Shown: positions 39,376 to 48,244 of the stretch, in pieces
Position numbering within the stretch: position 1 is the first letter of the stretch
How the letters are laid out: each line of letters starts with the position of its first letter
Translations under genes and position numbers: made by a program
Notes under the pieces: generated by a model
Databases searched by the model: none
What the model saw: only the letters and a program-made list of their open reading frames with translations
Told to the model about the DNA's origin: nothing
Source: Tardiphaga alba
Lineage (GTDB): Bacteria; Pseudomonadota; Alphaproteobacteria; Rhizobiales; Xanthobacteraceae
NCBI RefSeq assembly: GCF_018279705.1
Contig: NZ_CP036498.1
Location: forward strand, 2,373,001 to 2,437,000
Length of the DNA stretch: 64,000 nt
Direction of reading: 5' to 3'

Positions 39376-40158
39376 TCAGCGTTTCAGGCGCTCGTCCGGG
39401 GCATTCATCTGCAATGTATTCTGGATCGCCGACCGCAGCGTGGCGTGATCGCTGCGGTCCCAGTCCTTCATCCGGATATCGGCGAGCAGAGCCGCTGACT
39501 TGCCGAACACGACGATGCGGTCGCCGACCGACATGGCTTCTTCCAACTGATGCGTGATCAAGATCGCGGTCGAGCGGAATTCGCGCGCGAGATCGATGAA
39601 GGTCTGGCGCAGGTCATTGGCTGTGACTTCGTCGAGCGCGCTGAAGGATTCATCGGCGAGGAGGATTTCCGGCTGCACGGCAAAGGCCCGCGCGATGGCC
39701 ACGCGCTGGCGCATACCGCCGGAGAGTTCGCGCGGATAGGCATTGGCAAAATTCGCAAGGCCGAGCCGGTTCAGCCAGAACATGGCGCGCTCCTGCTGGA
39801 CGTCATCAGCGATGCCGATCAACTCCAGAGGAAGTTTTACGTTGTCGATGGCCGAGCGCCACGGAAACAGCCGGTCCTGCTGGAAGATCGTCGCGATCTT
39901 GCCGCGGAAGTCGTTGAAGTCGTCATAGGGCATCTTCGCGCCGATGGTGATGCTGCCCGAGGTGGGGTGTTCGAGGCCGATCAAGAGATCGAACAGCGTC
40001 GATTTTCCGCAGCCGGTCTTGCCGACGATGGCAACCAGTTCACCCGGCGCGATGCGCAGCGTGAGCTGATCGATGGCGACGATGGTTTCGCCCGTCGTCG
40101 TCTGGCGAAACACCTTTCGCAATCCTGCGATCTCGATGGGAGCCGATGCGCCGGTCAT
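39376..40158 (-). CDS. ABC transporter ATPase (nitrate/sulfonate/taurine type)
   Basis: A 260-residue ATPase with Walker A GKTGCGKST, Q-loop FQQDRLFPW, signature LSGGMRQRVAIARA, Walker B ILLADESFSALD and the H-loop LITHQLEEA. SsuB/TauB-like. The ATG at 40158 overlaps the permease stop codon (ATGA) and has GAGGTGG upstream. Third gene of a receptor-permease-ATPase operon. Confidence 0.92.
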   Translation of the reverse strand: MTGASAPIEIAGLRKVFRQTTTGETIVAIDQLTLRIAPGELVAIVGKTGCGKSTLFDLLIGLEHPTSGSITIGAKMPYDDFNDFRGKIATIFQQDRLFPWRSAIDNVKLPLELIGIADDVQQERAMFWLNRLGLANFANAYPRELSGGMRQRVAIARAFAVQPEILLADESFSALDEVTANDLRQTFIDLAREFRSTAILITHQLEEAMSVGDRIVVFGKSAALLADIRMKDWDRSDHATLRSAIQNTLQMNAPDERLKR

Positions 40159-40955
40159 GCCCGCCACCTCAGTACACGGGTCTCGAACTGAACGATCAGC
40201 GCTTCGAGCAGGAACAGCAGCACGACCAGTACCAGCGTCCAGGCGAAGACGTCGGCGACGGAGAACAGCTCCTGTGCGACTGACAGGCGATGGCCGATGC
40301 CGGTGACGGCACCGACGAGTTCGGCGATGGTGACGACGCGGATGGCGAGGCTGAGCGTGATCTTCCAGCTGGTGAGGATGCCAGGCGTGATCGCCGGTAG
40401 CATCAGTTTATAGAAGAACTGGAATGGCGTCGGACGGAAGGAGCGGATCATCTGCTTCAGGTCGCGCGACACCTCGCGCATATTGTCGAGCGCATCCACG
40501 GTGAAGACCGGCGCGCAGACAACAACCAGCACGAAGATGATGCGGAATTCGACGCCCTTGAACCAGAGCACCGCGAACAGGATCCAGGACACGACGGGCA
40601 CCGCCATCAGGATGCGGACCATCGGCCGCAGATAGCGCTCGACGCTGTCGGACAGATACATCAGCACGGCCACAAAGATGCCGATGATGAAAGAGACGAA
40701 CAGCGCCAGCAACACGCGGCCGAGCGTGACTGCGACATCGATGGGCGTGATCTTCATGAGGCTTTCCCCGATCCGGCCAAGACCGGGGATCGCGAAGGCC
40801 GGGATGCCGAGCGACGGCGCCAGATAGGACATGCCCTGCCAGACCGCGGCGAAGAGCATGATCGAGATGATCGTCTCGCGCGGCAGGCTGGGCATCATCG
40901 ACTTGCGACGCGGTTCCTCGAACGGCGTCGGGGTGCGTGCCTCGTCAGGGGGCAT
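40155..40955 (-). CDS. ABC transporter permease (nitrate/sulfonate/taurine type)
   Basis: A 266-residue BPD-type permease with about six helices and the EAA-loop region MREVSRDLKQMIRSFRPTPF followed by LPAITPGILTSWKITLSLA. The start at 40955 overlaps the end of the receptor gene by 11 bases. It has no strong ribosome site and may rely on coupling; ATG 40898 is an alternative. Confidence 0.88.
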   Translation of the reverse strand: MPPDEARTPTPFEEPRRKSMMPSLPRETIISIMLFAAVWQGMSYLAPSLGIPAFAIPGLGRIGESLMKITPIDVAVTLGRVLLALFVSFIIGIFVAVLMYLSDSVERYLRPMVRILMAVPVVSWILFAVLWFKGVEFRIIFVLVVVCAPVFTVDALDNMREVSRDLKQMIRSFRPTPFQFFYKLMLPAITPGILTSWKITLSLAIRVVTIAELVGAVTGIGHRLSVAQELFSVADVFAWTLVLVVLLFLLEALIVQFETRVLRWRA

Positions 40956-41925
40956 AGATGATCGCGTCGTCAGGCAGTTTTGGATGGAAGCCCGCGGCGA
41001 CCGCGCGCTCGAACGTATCCCAGATGCTCTTCTTTTCAGCGGGATCCCAGGCTGGCTTGGCGTCAAACACCCAGCGCTTGGCATGGACGGCTTCCTTCAG
41101 GATCCCCGGCGGCAGCTTCACCGTTTCGACGGCGATCTTGTCGGCGCCATCGGGATCGGTCTGCAGATATTTCGTGACATCCGCGAGCGCCGCGACGAAT
41201 TGCTTCGGTGCATTGGCGTTCTTCTTGATGCTGTCTTCGCGCATGGCATAGACGAGCTCCCAACCCGTGACGCCCGCCATCTCCTTCCAGGCATCATTGG
41301 CGTTGAAGATGATCTTCAGGCCGGCGTCCTCTTTCATCATCATGGTGGCGATCGGCTCGATGATCATCGCAGCATCGACGCGCGCAGCTGCGAGCTGGGC
41401 ACGGGCGACGGCGAAGTTCGCATTCACCAGCGTCATGTCCTTGGTGAGGTCGATGCCCTTGGACTTTGCGTAGATCGACAGGATCTGGAATTGCCCGCTG
41501 CCCATATCGGCCGCGAGCTGCTTGCCCTTGAGGTCAGCAAGCGACTTGACCGCGGGATCCTTGCTGATGATCACGAGGTCGGCCAGCGTCGCGCCGGTGG
41601 CGACGATGCGCAGCGGCACGCCTTCGAGGCGGAGCTTCTGGAAATAGGTGGGGCCGCCGATCAGCGTGTCGATCTCGCCGGTGGCGAGGCCTGCATAATA
41701 AGCGGAGAAAGACGGATAGGTCTGCACTTCGGCTTCGAAACCATTCTTGGTATCGAATTTCTGCGCCTTCATGATGTTGACGATGATTGGTGCAAAGACT
41801 GGAAGCGTCAGGCTGCCGACGCGAATTTTCGGCAGTGCCTGCGCCGATGAAATTGTGATCTGTGTCGTGCCTAGCAGTGTAGCAGCGGTGCCCAAGGCAA
41901 AGGCGCGTCGTGAAAGTCCGGTCAT
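40945..41925 (-). CDS. ABC transporter substrate-binding protein, Tat-type signal
   Basis: A 326-residue periplasmic receptor of the NMT1/SsuA-like family. It begins MTGLSRRAFALGTAATLLG, a twin-arginine type leader, and the mature part starts at about residue 32 (LPKIRVGSLTLPVFAPIIVN). GLATGEIDTLIGGPTY and VDAAMIIEPIA are family landmarks. The ATG at 41925 is chosen because GAGGGAG lies six bases upstream. First gene of its operon. The ligand is unknown; nitrate, sulfonate, taurine or a pyrimidine are all possible. Confidence 0.88.
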   Translation of the reverse strand: MTGLSRRAFALGTAATLLGTTQITISSAQALPKIRVGSLTLPVFAPIIVNIMKAQKFDTKNGFEAEVQTYPSFSAYYAGLATGEIDTLIGGPTYFQKLRLEGVPLRIVATGATLADLVIISKDPAVKSLADLKGKQLAADMGSGQFQILSIYAKSKGIDLTKDMTLVNANFAVARAQLAAARVDAAMIIEPIATMMMKEDAGLKIIFNANDAWKEMAGVTGWELVYAMREDSIKKNANAPKQFVAALADVTKYLQTDPDGADKIAVETVKLPPGILKEAVHAKRWVFDAKPAWDPAEKKSIWDTFERAVAAGFHPKLPDDAIIYAP

Positions 41926-42125
41926 AAACATCTCCCTCGAAATGGCGGCAAACGTTGTGGCGGTCAGCTTTTCGATCACTTTCATGCGGCAGTGCGGCAT
42001 TCGTTTGTAAGCAAACGATATGCCAAAATTACATTCACTGAATCCTCTTGCTCACTTCAACTAACGCTACTAGCATTTTGTATGTGCGCAAATGAAATCT
42101 GCTTTTGGCTTTGCAGGAGGCGAAC

Positions 42126-42986
42126 ATGCCGCACCTCACGACGCCGGACGGAACGAAGCTCTATTATGAGGAGGTCGGCACCGGGAGTCCTGTGATTTTC
42201 GTGCATGAATATGCCGGCGATTATCGCACCTGGGAGCCGCAGCTCCGTTACTTCTCGCGCTCCTATCGCTGCGTCACCTATAGCCAGCGCGGCTATCCGC
42301 CATCGGATGTGCCGACAGATCCCGCCAAATACGGACAGGACATCGCGCGCAACGACGTGATCGCGCTGATGGATGGGCTGGGTATCGACAAGGCGCATGT
42401 CGTCGGTCACTCCATGGGCGCGTCAACAGCTCTGCATGTCGGCATTCATTTTCCCGACCGCTGTCTGTCGGTCACGGCGGCGAGCTGCGGCTATGGGTCA
42501 AGCCCCGATCCCGCCTTTGTCGAGCAGGGGCGAGCGGCGTCGCGCGAAACCGCAAAGATGTTCGAGACGGTGGATTGGCCGGAAGCGGCGGCGCGTTATG
42601 CCGACGGTGCGACGCGGCAGACGCATAAGAACAAGGACCCGCGCGGTTTTGCGGAATTCGCAAGAATGCTGGCAGATCACTCGCCGATCGGCCATGCGCT
42701 CACCATGCGCGAGCTACAGGCCAAACGGCCGATGCTGTGGGAGATGAAGCCGCAGCTGGAAAAATTCACGCCGCCGCTGCTCATCATCGTCGGCGACGAG
42801 GACGACTGGTGCCTCGATCCCAGCATCTTCCTGAAGCGCACGGTGCCGACGGCGGGCTTGCTGGTGCTGCCGCGCGCGGGTCACACGATCACTAGCGAGG
42901 AGCCCGCGGCTTTCAATGCCGCACTGGCGGAGCTTTTCCCGGCGGCCGAAAGCGGTCGCTGGATGTCACACCGGCCGGCGGTCTGA
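42126..42986 (+). CDS. Alpha/beta hydrolase
   Basis: A 286-residue alpha/beta hydrolase fold protein. The oxyanion region is VHEYAGDYRTWEPQL, the nucleophile elbow GHSMGAS, the acid probably in VGDEDDWCL and the histidine in AGHTITSEE. AGGAGG precedes the ATG at 42126. It is the first of three close genes with an enoyl-CoA hydratase and an SDR, so it likely hydrolyses an ester, lactone or enol-lactone in a degradation path. It is divergent from the ABC receptor gene, with which it may share control. Confidence 0.9.
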   Translation: MPHLTTPDGTKLYYEEVGTGSPVIFVHEYAGDYRTWEPQLRYFSRSYRCVTYSQRGYPPSDVPTDPAKYGQDIARNDVIALMDGLGIDKAHVVGHSMGASTALHVGIHFPDRCLSVTAASCGYGSSPDPAFVEQGRAASRETAKMFETVDWPEAAARYADGATRQTHKNKDPRGFAEFARMLADHSPIGHALTMRELQAKRPMLWEMKPQLEKFTPPLLIIVGDEDDWCLDPSIFLKRTVPTAGLLVLPRAGHTITSEEPAAFNAALAELFPAAESGRWMSHRPAV

Positions 42987-42990
42987 TCCG

Positions 42991-43779
42991 ATGGCAGCGC
43001 CCGGCGATATCAGCATCGATATTGCAGACGGCATCGCAACGCTGCGGCTCGCCAATTCTGCGCGTCGCAATGCGATCTCCACGGTCATGTGGAACAAGAT
43101 CGCCGCCTTCGCACAGGAGGTGGCGACGCGCGGGGATGTCCGCGTCGTCATCATCCGCGGCGAGGGCGAGGACATGTTCTCGGCCGGCGCCGACATCTCC
43201 GATTTCGCGACGGCGCGGTCAGGCGAGGGCAATGCAAGGGCTTACGACGACCTCGTCGAAAACACCTGCCGCGCCATCGAGGCGATCCCGCAGCCGACTA
43301 TCGGCGTGATCTTTGGCGGCTGCATGGGTGCCGGTTCGTCAGTCGCCGCAAGCTGCGACATGCGGATCGCTGCTTCCGACGCGTTCTTCGCCGTGCCGGC
43401 CGCGAGGCTTGGCCTTGGTTATGATCCGCGCGGGATCACGCGTTTCATCCGCGTGTTCGGCGCTGGCGCCACGCGGCAGGTGCTGTTCACAGCGGATCGG
43501 TTGCCGTCATCCCGCGCTTACGAGCTCGGTGCCGTGCATATGCTGGCGCCGAAAGCCGAGGTAACGGCGCTCGCCGCAGCGCTTGCACAGAAGATCGCGG
43601 GTAATGCGCCGCTGACGATCAAGGCTGCAAAAGCCGCGATCCGTGCACTTGCCACCAATGATGCCGATCTCATGGCCGAGGCCGAGCGTTTCTACGCTGC
43701 CGCCGACGCCAGCGCCGACTACGCCGAAGGCCGGTTGGCCTTCGCCGAGAAGCGGCCCCCGTGCTTTACCGGGAGCTGA
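42991..43779 (+). CDS. Enoyl-CoA hydratase/isomerase family protein
   Basis: A 262-residue crotonase-fold protein. The oxyanion-hole segments are FSAGADISDFA and FGGCMGAGSSVAASCDMRIA, followed by PAARLGLGYDPRGITRFIRVFG. One of the two usual catalytic glutamates appears replaced in the ARLGLGYDP stretch, so the reaction (hydration, isomerisation or hydrolysis) cannot be fixed. The ATG at 42991 lies five bases after the hydrolase stop, indicating an operon. Confidence 0.88.
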   Translation: MAAPGDISIDIADGIATLRLANSARRNAISTVMWNKIAAFAQEVATRGDVRVVIIRGEGEDMFSAGADISDFATARSGEGNARAYDDLVENTCRAIEAIPQPTIGVIFGGCMGAGSSVAASCDMRIAASDAFFAVPAARLGLGYDPRGITRFIRVFGAGATRQVLFTADRLPSSRAYELGAVHMLAPKAEVTALAAALAQKIAGNAPLTIKAAKAAIRALATNDADLMAEAERFYAAADASADYAEGRLAFAEKRPPCFTGS

Positions 43780-43828
43780 CACGACCGACCACTCGATTTC
43801 CTCTCTTCCAACCCAGAAGGACGATCTC

Positions 43829-44638
43829 ATGGACCTCCAACTCAAAGGCAAATGCGCTCTCATCACCGGTGGCAGCGAGGGTATCGGCAAGGGCATTGCG
43901 ATGACGCTCGCGAAGGAGGGTGTCAATGTCGCTATCTGCGCCCGCCGCAAGGAGCCGCTGGAGAAGACGGCGGAAGAGATCAAGAGCGCGACTGGCGTCA
44001 CCGTGGTCGCCATCCCGGCCGACCTGACCAAGGATGCCGACGCCAAGAATTTCGTCGAAACCGCACATAAGAAGCTCGGCGCCATCGACCTGATGATCAA
44101 CAATGCCGGTTCGGCGCCGGGCGGCGTGATCGAGACGCTCACGGAAGCCGACTGGGAACAGGCGCTGCAGCTCAAATTCATGGGCTATGTGCGCTGCCTG
44201 CGCTACGCGCTGCCGATCATGGTCAAGCAGGGCGGCGGCCGCGTGGTCAATCTGATCGGTAATGACGGCGTCAAACCCTCTTACTGGGAAATCGCGCCGG
44301 GCGCGGCCAATGCCGCTGGACAGAACATGACCCTGTCGCTGGCCGGCCAATATGGTCGCCATAACATCTCGTTCTGCGCCGTGAACCCCGGACCGGTGCG
44401 CACCGAGCGCTGGGCGGGCCTCGTCGGCGCCATGTCGCGCGACATGAAGATTTCCTATGAGGATGCGGACAAGCTCGCGCCGGCTTCTATCCCGCTCGGC
44501 CGTATTGCCGAGGTGGAGGAGGTCGCCAATCTCGTGGTGATGCTGGCATCGCCGCTGGTTCAGATGGCGAACGGCACCATGATCGAGATCGATGGCGGCC
44601 AGGACAAGGCGCTGATGGATCGCTTCCGCGACCGGTAG
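43829..44638 (+). CDS. SDR-family protein with altered active site
   Basis: A 269-residue short-chain dehydrogenase/reductase. The cofactor motif TGGSEGIGKGIA and NNAG are normal, and VNPGPVRTERW is the usual post-active-site loop. Where the catalytic Ser and YxxxK should stand, the sequence reads NLIGNDGVKPSY...APGAANAAGQNMT, so Tyr and Lys align with Pro and Asn. It may have a different mechanism or only bind NAD(P). AGAAGGA precedes the ATG. Third gene of the hydrolase/hydratase operon. Confidence 0.85.
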   Translation: MDLQLKGKCALITGGSEGIGKGIAMTLAKEGVNVAICARRKEPLEKTAEEIKSATGVTVVAIPADLTKDADAKNFVETAHKKLGAIDLMINNAGSAPGGVIETLTEADWEQALQLKFMGYVRCLRYALPIMVKQGGGRVVNLIGNDGVKPSYWEIAPGAANAAGQNMTLSLAGQYGRHNISFCAVNPGPVRTERWAGLVGAMSRDMKISYEDADKLAPASIPLGRIAEVEEVANLVVMLASPLVQMANGTMIEIDGGQDKALMDRFRDR

Positions 44639-44649
44639 TCGCGGCACAC

Positions 44650-44682
44650 GCACGCGGCGAGATTGATTTCGTCGCCGCGTGC
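44650..44682. other. Hairpin downstream of the SDR gene
   Basis: An 11-base-pair perfect stem GCACGCGGCGA / TCGCCGCGTGC, 11 bases after the SDR stop codon. No T-run follows directly, so termination is uncertain. The rest of the 280-base gap before the receptor gene shows nothing I recognise. Confidence 0.55.
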
Positions 44683-44918
44683 TGCTTTGTGTGTGCCTTC
44701 GACTCACGCGCGGCCTGCCGCGCATGATCAAAACTTCAGCGACATGCCGGGCGTGTTGCTGTAAGTGCAGCCTTGACAAGAAAATAGGTGCGCCGGACTA
44801 TTTGCGTGCAAACTAATTCACGCTTCAGCCGACGAGACCTCCAAGACCAGATATTCAACGATATCAATCTGACGCAATCGCTGATCACACAGATGTGGAT
44901 CATAACGGGAGTTCGATC

Positions 44919-46130
44919 ATGATCACGGCTCGTGCACTCGGTTCACTCGCTTTCGCTGGCGCAGTGGCGCTCACCTTCGGTCGGGCTGCCTCGGCGCAGG
45001 ACACGATCAAGATCGGCGAGCTCAACAGCTACAAGACGCAGACGGCCTTCCTTGATCCCTACAAGAAGGGATGGGAGCTTGCGATCGAAGAGATCAATGC
45101 CAAGGGCGGCGTGCTCGGCAAGAAGCTCGAAGTGATCTCGCGCGATGACGGCTCGTCGCCGGGCGATGCGGTGCGGGTCGCCGAAGAGCTGGTGACGCGT
45201 GAAGGCGTCAACATTCTCGCCGGTACGTTTCTATCGAATACCGGCCTCGCGGTCACCGAATTCGCCGGCAAGAAGAAGGTATTCTTCCTCGCCGCCGAGC
45301 CGCTGACCGACAAGATCACCTGGCAGAACGGCAATCGCTACACGTTCCGCCTGCGCGCGACGACCTATATGCAGGTCGCTATGCTGGTGCCGGAAGCGCT
45401 GGCGGCGAAGAAGAAGCGTTGGGCGTTGGTCTATCCGAATTACGAATATGGACAGGCGGCTGCTGCGACCTTCAAGGAGATGATGAAGGCCAAGCAGCCC
45501 GATATCGAATTCGTCACCGAACAGGCGCCGCCGCTCGGCAAGGTCGATGCCGGCGCTGTCGTGCAGGCGATCGACGACGCCAAGCCGGATGCTATCTTCA
45601 ACGTACTGTTCGGCGCCGACTTCGCCAAGTTGGTGCGAGAGGGTGGCACGCGCGGCGTGTTCAAGGATCGCACGGTGGTGAGCGTGCTGTCCGGCGAGCC
45701 GGAATATCTCGATCCGGTGAAGGAAGAAGCGCCGGTCGGCTGGATCGTGACCGGCTATCCCTGGGACAAGATCAAGATTCCCGAGCACGCGACCTTCCTG
45801 GCAGCCTATCAGAAGAAATATAACGACTATCCGCGCCTCGGCTCGATCGTCGGCTACGCCACCATGAAGTCGCTTGCTGCAGGCATCGCCAAGGCGGGAT
45901 CGACGGATACCGAGAAACTGATCACGGCGTTCCGTGGCCTCGATGTCGTCGGTCCGTTCGGACCGTTCACCTATCGCGCCAGCGATCATCAGGCGACGGC
46001 GGGCGCCTTTGTCGGCAAGATCGCGCTGGAGAACGGCAAGGGCACGATGACCGACATCAAATATGTCGATGGCGCCACCGTGCTGCCCAGCGATGCCGAA
46101 GTGAAGAAGCTTCGTCCGGCTGCTGAGTAA
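44919..46130 (+). CDS. Branched-chain amino-acid type ABC receptor
   Basis: A 403-residue periplasmic receptor of the LivK/leucine-binding family, with a signal peptide (about residues 1-26, GRAASAQ) and mature start DTIKIGELNSYKTQTAFLDP. YKKGWELAIEEINAKGGVLG is the classical first helix. GGGAG lies before the ATG at 44919. It heads a liv-type operon with a fused permease and two ATPases. In rhizobia many such receptors carry aromatic acids or amides rather than amino acids, so the ligand is open. Confidence 0.9.
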   Translation: MITARALGSLAFAGAVALTFGRAASAQDTIKIGELNSYKTQTAFLDPYKKGWELAIEEINAKGGVLGKKLEVISRDDGSSPGDAVRVAEELVTREGVNILAGTFLSNTGLAVTEFAGKKKVFFLAAEPLTDKITWQNGNRYTFRLRATTYMQVAMLVPEALAAKKKRWALVYPNYEYGQAAAATFKEMMKAKQPDIEFVTEQAPPLGKVDAGAVVQAIDDAKPDAIFNVLFGADFAKLVREGGTRGVFKDRTVVSVLSGEPEYLDPVKEEAPVGWIVTGYPWDKIKIPEHATFLAAYQKKYNDYPRLGSIVGYATMKSLAAGIAKAGSTDTEKLITAFRGLDVVGPFGPFTYRASDHQATAGAFVGKIALENGKGTMTDIKYVDGATVLPSDAEVKKLRPAAE

Positions 46131-46158
46131 GGCAATCAGCGCGATGGTCCGCTCCGAT

Positions 46159-46301
46159 GTCGTCCCCGCGAAAGCGGGACCCATAACCTCCGAAGATATG
46201 GTTGGAGCGAGACTGGGGCGGTCTACGGAGCGCCGCCGTGTGTGGCGGTGGTTATGGATCCCCGCTCCGCGCACGCCTTCGGCGTGCTAGGCGGGGATGA
46301 C
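46159..46301. repeat. Long palindromic repeat with GTCGTCCCCGC ends
   Basis: Outer arms GTCGTCCCCGC and GCGGGGATGAC, with internal CCCATAACC / GGTTATGGATCCC and a small CACGCCTTCGGCGTG hairpin. It fills most of the 227-base gap between the receptor and permease genes. Confidence 0.8.
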
Positions 46302-46357
46302 AGCGGTGTGTTGATTGCTGGCGTCGTCCTTCCCGCCATGCGGCGAGCAAGTCTGCA

Positions 46358-48244
46358 ATGAATCTGAATGCGTTCGTATTCCAGGCGATCAATGGGCTGT
46401 CGGCGGCATCGGGCCTCTTCCTGGTCGCCGTCGGCCTGTCGCTGATCTTTGGCGTCACCCGGATCGTCAATATCGCCCACGGGTCCCTCTATATGCTGGG
46501 GACCTATATCGCCTATAGCCTCGCCACCAAGCTCGGCGGCGCGCTCGGCTTCTGGGGCGGCATCGTGCTGACCGCCATCCTGGTCGGCATTCTCGGAGCC
46601 ATCATCGAGGTTCTGCTGCTCCGGCGCATCTATCGCGCACCCGAGCTGTTCCAGTTGCTTGCGACATTCGCCCTCGTTCTCGTCTTCAACGATGCGGCGC
46701 TGTGGATCTGGGGGCCGGAAGATCTGCTCGGCCCGCGCGCGCCAGGGCTGAAGGGCTCCATCGAAATTCTCGGACGGCGGCTGCCGACTTACGACATCTT
46801 CCTGATCGTGGTCGGACCTGTGGTGCTGTTGCTGCTGCACATGGCGCTGTCCAGGACACGCTTCGGCCGCCTGATGCGGGCGGCGACGCAGGACCGTGAA
46901 ATGGTCGGCGCGCTCGGCGTCAATCAGGCGATGCTGTTCACCGGTGTGTTTGCCCTCGGCGCGATGCTGGCCGGTCTCGGCGGAGCGCTGCAGATCGCCC
47001 GTGAGCCCGCGACATTGACGACGGACCTCAACGTGATTGGCGACGCCTTCGTGGTGGTCGTCGTCGGCGGTATGGGCTCGATCACCGGTGCCTATGTCGC
47101 GGCTGTGCTGATCGCCGAAGTGAAGGCGCTGTGCATCGCGCTTGGCGTGATCGATTTCGGCGGGTTCACCGTCAATTTCTCCAAGATGACGCTGGTCGCC
47201 GAATTCCTCGTGATGGCCATCGTCCTGATCGTTCGCCCCTATGGCCTGCTCGGTCGTGAACAGGGCGTGGTGCGCAGCGTCGCCGAGCCCGAGGAGCCGA
47301 TGCGTCCCGCGACGACGGCCGTGAAGATCGGCAGCATGGTCGTATTGTTCGTGCTGATCTGTATGCCGCTCATTGCCAAGAACTCGCCTTATACGCTGGT
47401 GCTGGGCATCGACGTATTGATCGCCGTTCTGTTTGCCACCAGCCTGCATTTCATCATGGGGCCGGGCGGCATGCATTCGTTCGGCCATGCCGCCTATTTC
47501 GGGCTTGGCGCCTATGGTGCCGCGTTGCTGGTGAAATGGTTCGCCGCGCCCATGGGCATCGCGCTTCTGTCGGCGCCATTGGTCGCGCTGGTTGGTGCGT
47601 TGTTGTTCGGCTGGTTTGCCGTGCGCCTGTCCGGCGTCTATCTCGCGATGCTGACACTGGCTTTTGCGCAGATCGTCTGGGCCGCCGTGTTCCAGTGGGA
47701 AACACTCACCGGCGGCTCCAATGGCGTCCTCGGTGTCTGGCCATCCGCGCCGTTCGAGAGCCGGCCAGCCTTCTATTATCTCACGCTGGCGCTGGCGGCG
47801 CTTGGCGTGTTCCTGATCAGGCGATTCCTGTTCTCGCCCTTCGGCTACGCCATGCGGGCAGGGCGCGACTCGCCCTTGCGTGCCGAGGCGATCGGCCTCG
47901 ACGTCAAACGCATCCACTGGCTGGCCTTCGCCATCGCTGGATGTATCTGCGGCGTCGCCGGTGGGTTGTTTGCCTTCGCCAAGGGATCGATCTCGCCGGA
48001 AACGATCGCCGTCGGCCGATCCATCGATGGCCTTGTGATGGTGTTGCTCGGCGGCCTGCAGACATTGACCGGCCCTGTCGTCGGCGCCTCCGTCTTTGCC
48101 GTGCTTCAGGACAGCATCATGCGCTCCACCGAATATTGGCGCGCGCTGCTGGGCGGCGTCATCCTGCTGCTGGTGCTGGCATTCCCGGCGGGTATCGTCG
48201 GCGGCCTGTCAAAACTGTTCGTGCGACGGAAGGCGGCGTCATGA
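46358..48244 (+). CDS. Fused LivH-LivM branched-chain amino-acid type ABC permease
   Basis: A 628-residue permease that joins both membrane subunits. The LivH half (about residues 1-295) has FGVTRIVNIAHGSLYMLGTY and GGMGSITGAYVAAVLIAEVK. After a hydrophilic linker (about 300-320) the LivM half follows, with HSFGHAAYFGLGAYGAALL, LAMLTLAFAQIVWA and LLGGLQTLTGPVVGASVF. Usual systems have two separate genes. The livG start overlaps its stop codon. The ribosome site is weak (GAGCAAG). Confidence 0.93.
   Translation: MNLNAFVFQAINGLSAASGLFLVAVGLSLIFGVTRIVNIAHGSLYMLGTYIAYSLATKLGGALGFWGGIVLTAILVGILGAIIEVLLLRRIYRAPELFQLLATFALVLVFNDAALWIWGPEDLLGPRAPGLKGSIEILGRRLPTYDIFLIVVGPVVLLLLHMALSRTRFGRLMRAATQDREMVGALGVNQAMLFTGVFALGAMLAGLGGALQIAREPATLTTDLNVIGDAFVVVVVGGMGSITGAYVAAVLIAEVKALCIALGVIDFGGFTVNFSKMTLVAEFLVMAIVLIVRPYGLLGREQGVVRSVAEPEEPMRPATTAVKIGSMVVLFVLICMPLIAKNSPYTLVLGIDVLIAVLFATSLHFIMGPGGMHSFGHAAYFGLGAYGAALLVKWFAAPMGIALLSAPLVALVGALLFGWFAVRLSGVYLAMLTLAFAQIVWAAVFQWETLTGGSNGVLGVWPSAPFESRPAFYYLTLALAALGVFLIRRFLFSPFGYAMRAGRDSPLRAEAIGLDVKRIHWLAFAIAGCICGVAGGLFAFAKGSISPETIAVGRSIDGLVMVLLGGLQTLTGPVVGASVFAVLQDSIMRSTEYWRALLGGVILLLVLAFPAGIVGGLSKLFVRRKAAS

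Noticed and set aside
42009-42025. ATGCCA half-site upstream of the hydrolase and ABC receptor genes
   Set aside because: The left half matches only three of six bases, and neither neighbour has a link to oxalate.
46223-47917. 564-codon minus-strand ORF opposite the Liv permease
   Set aside because: The Arg/His/Gln-rich composition is typical of a high-GC antisense shadow; the plus strand encodes a clear membrane protein.
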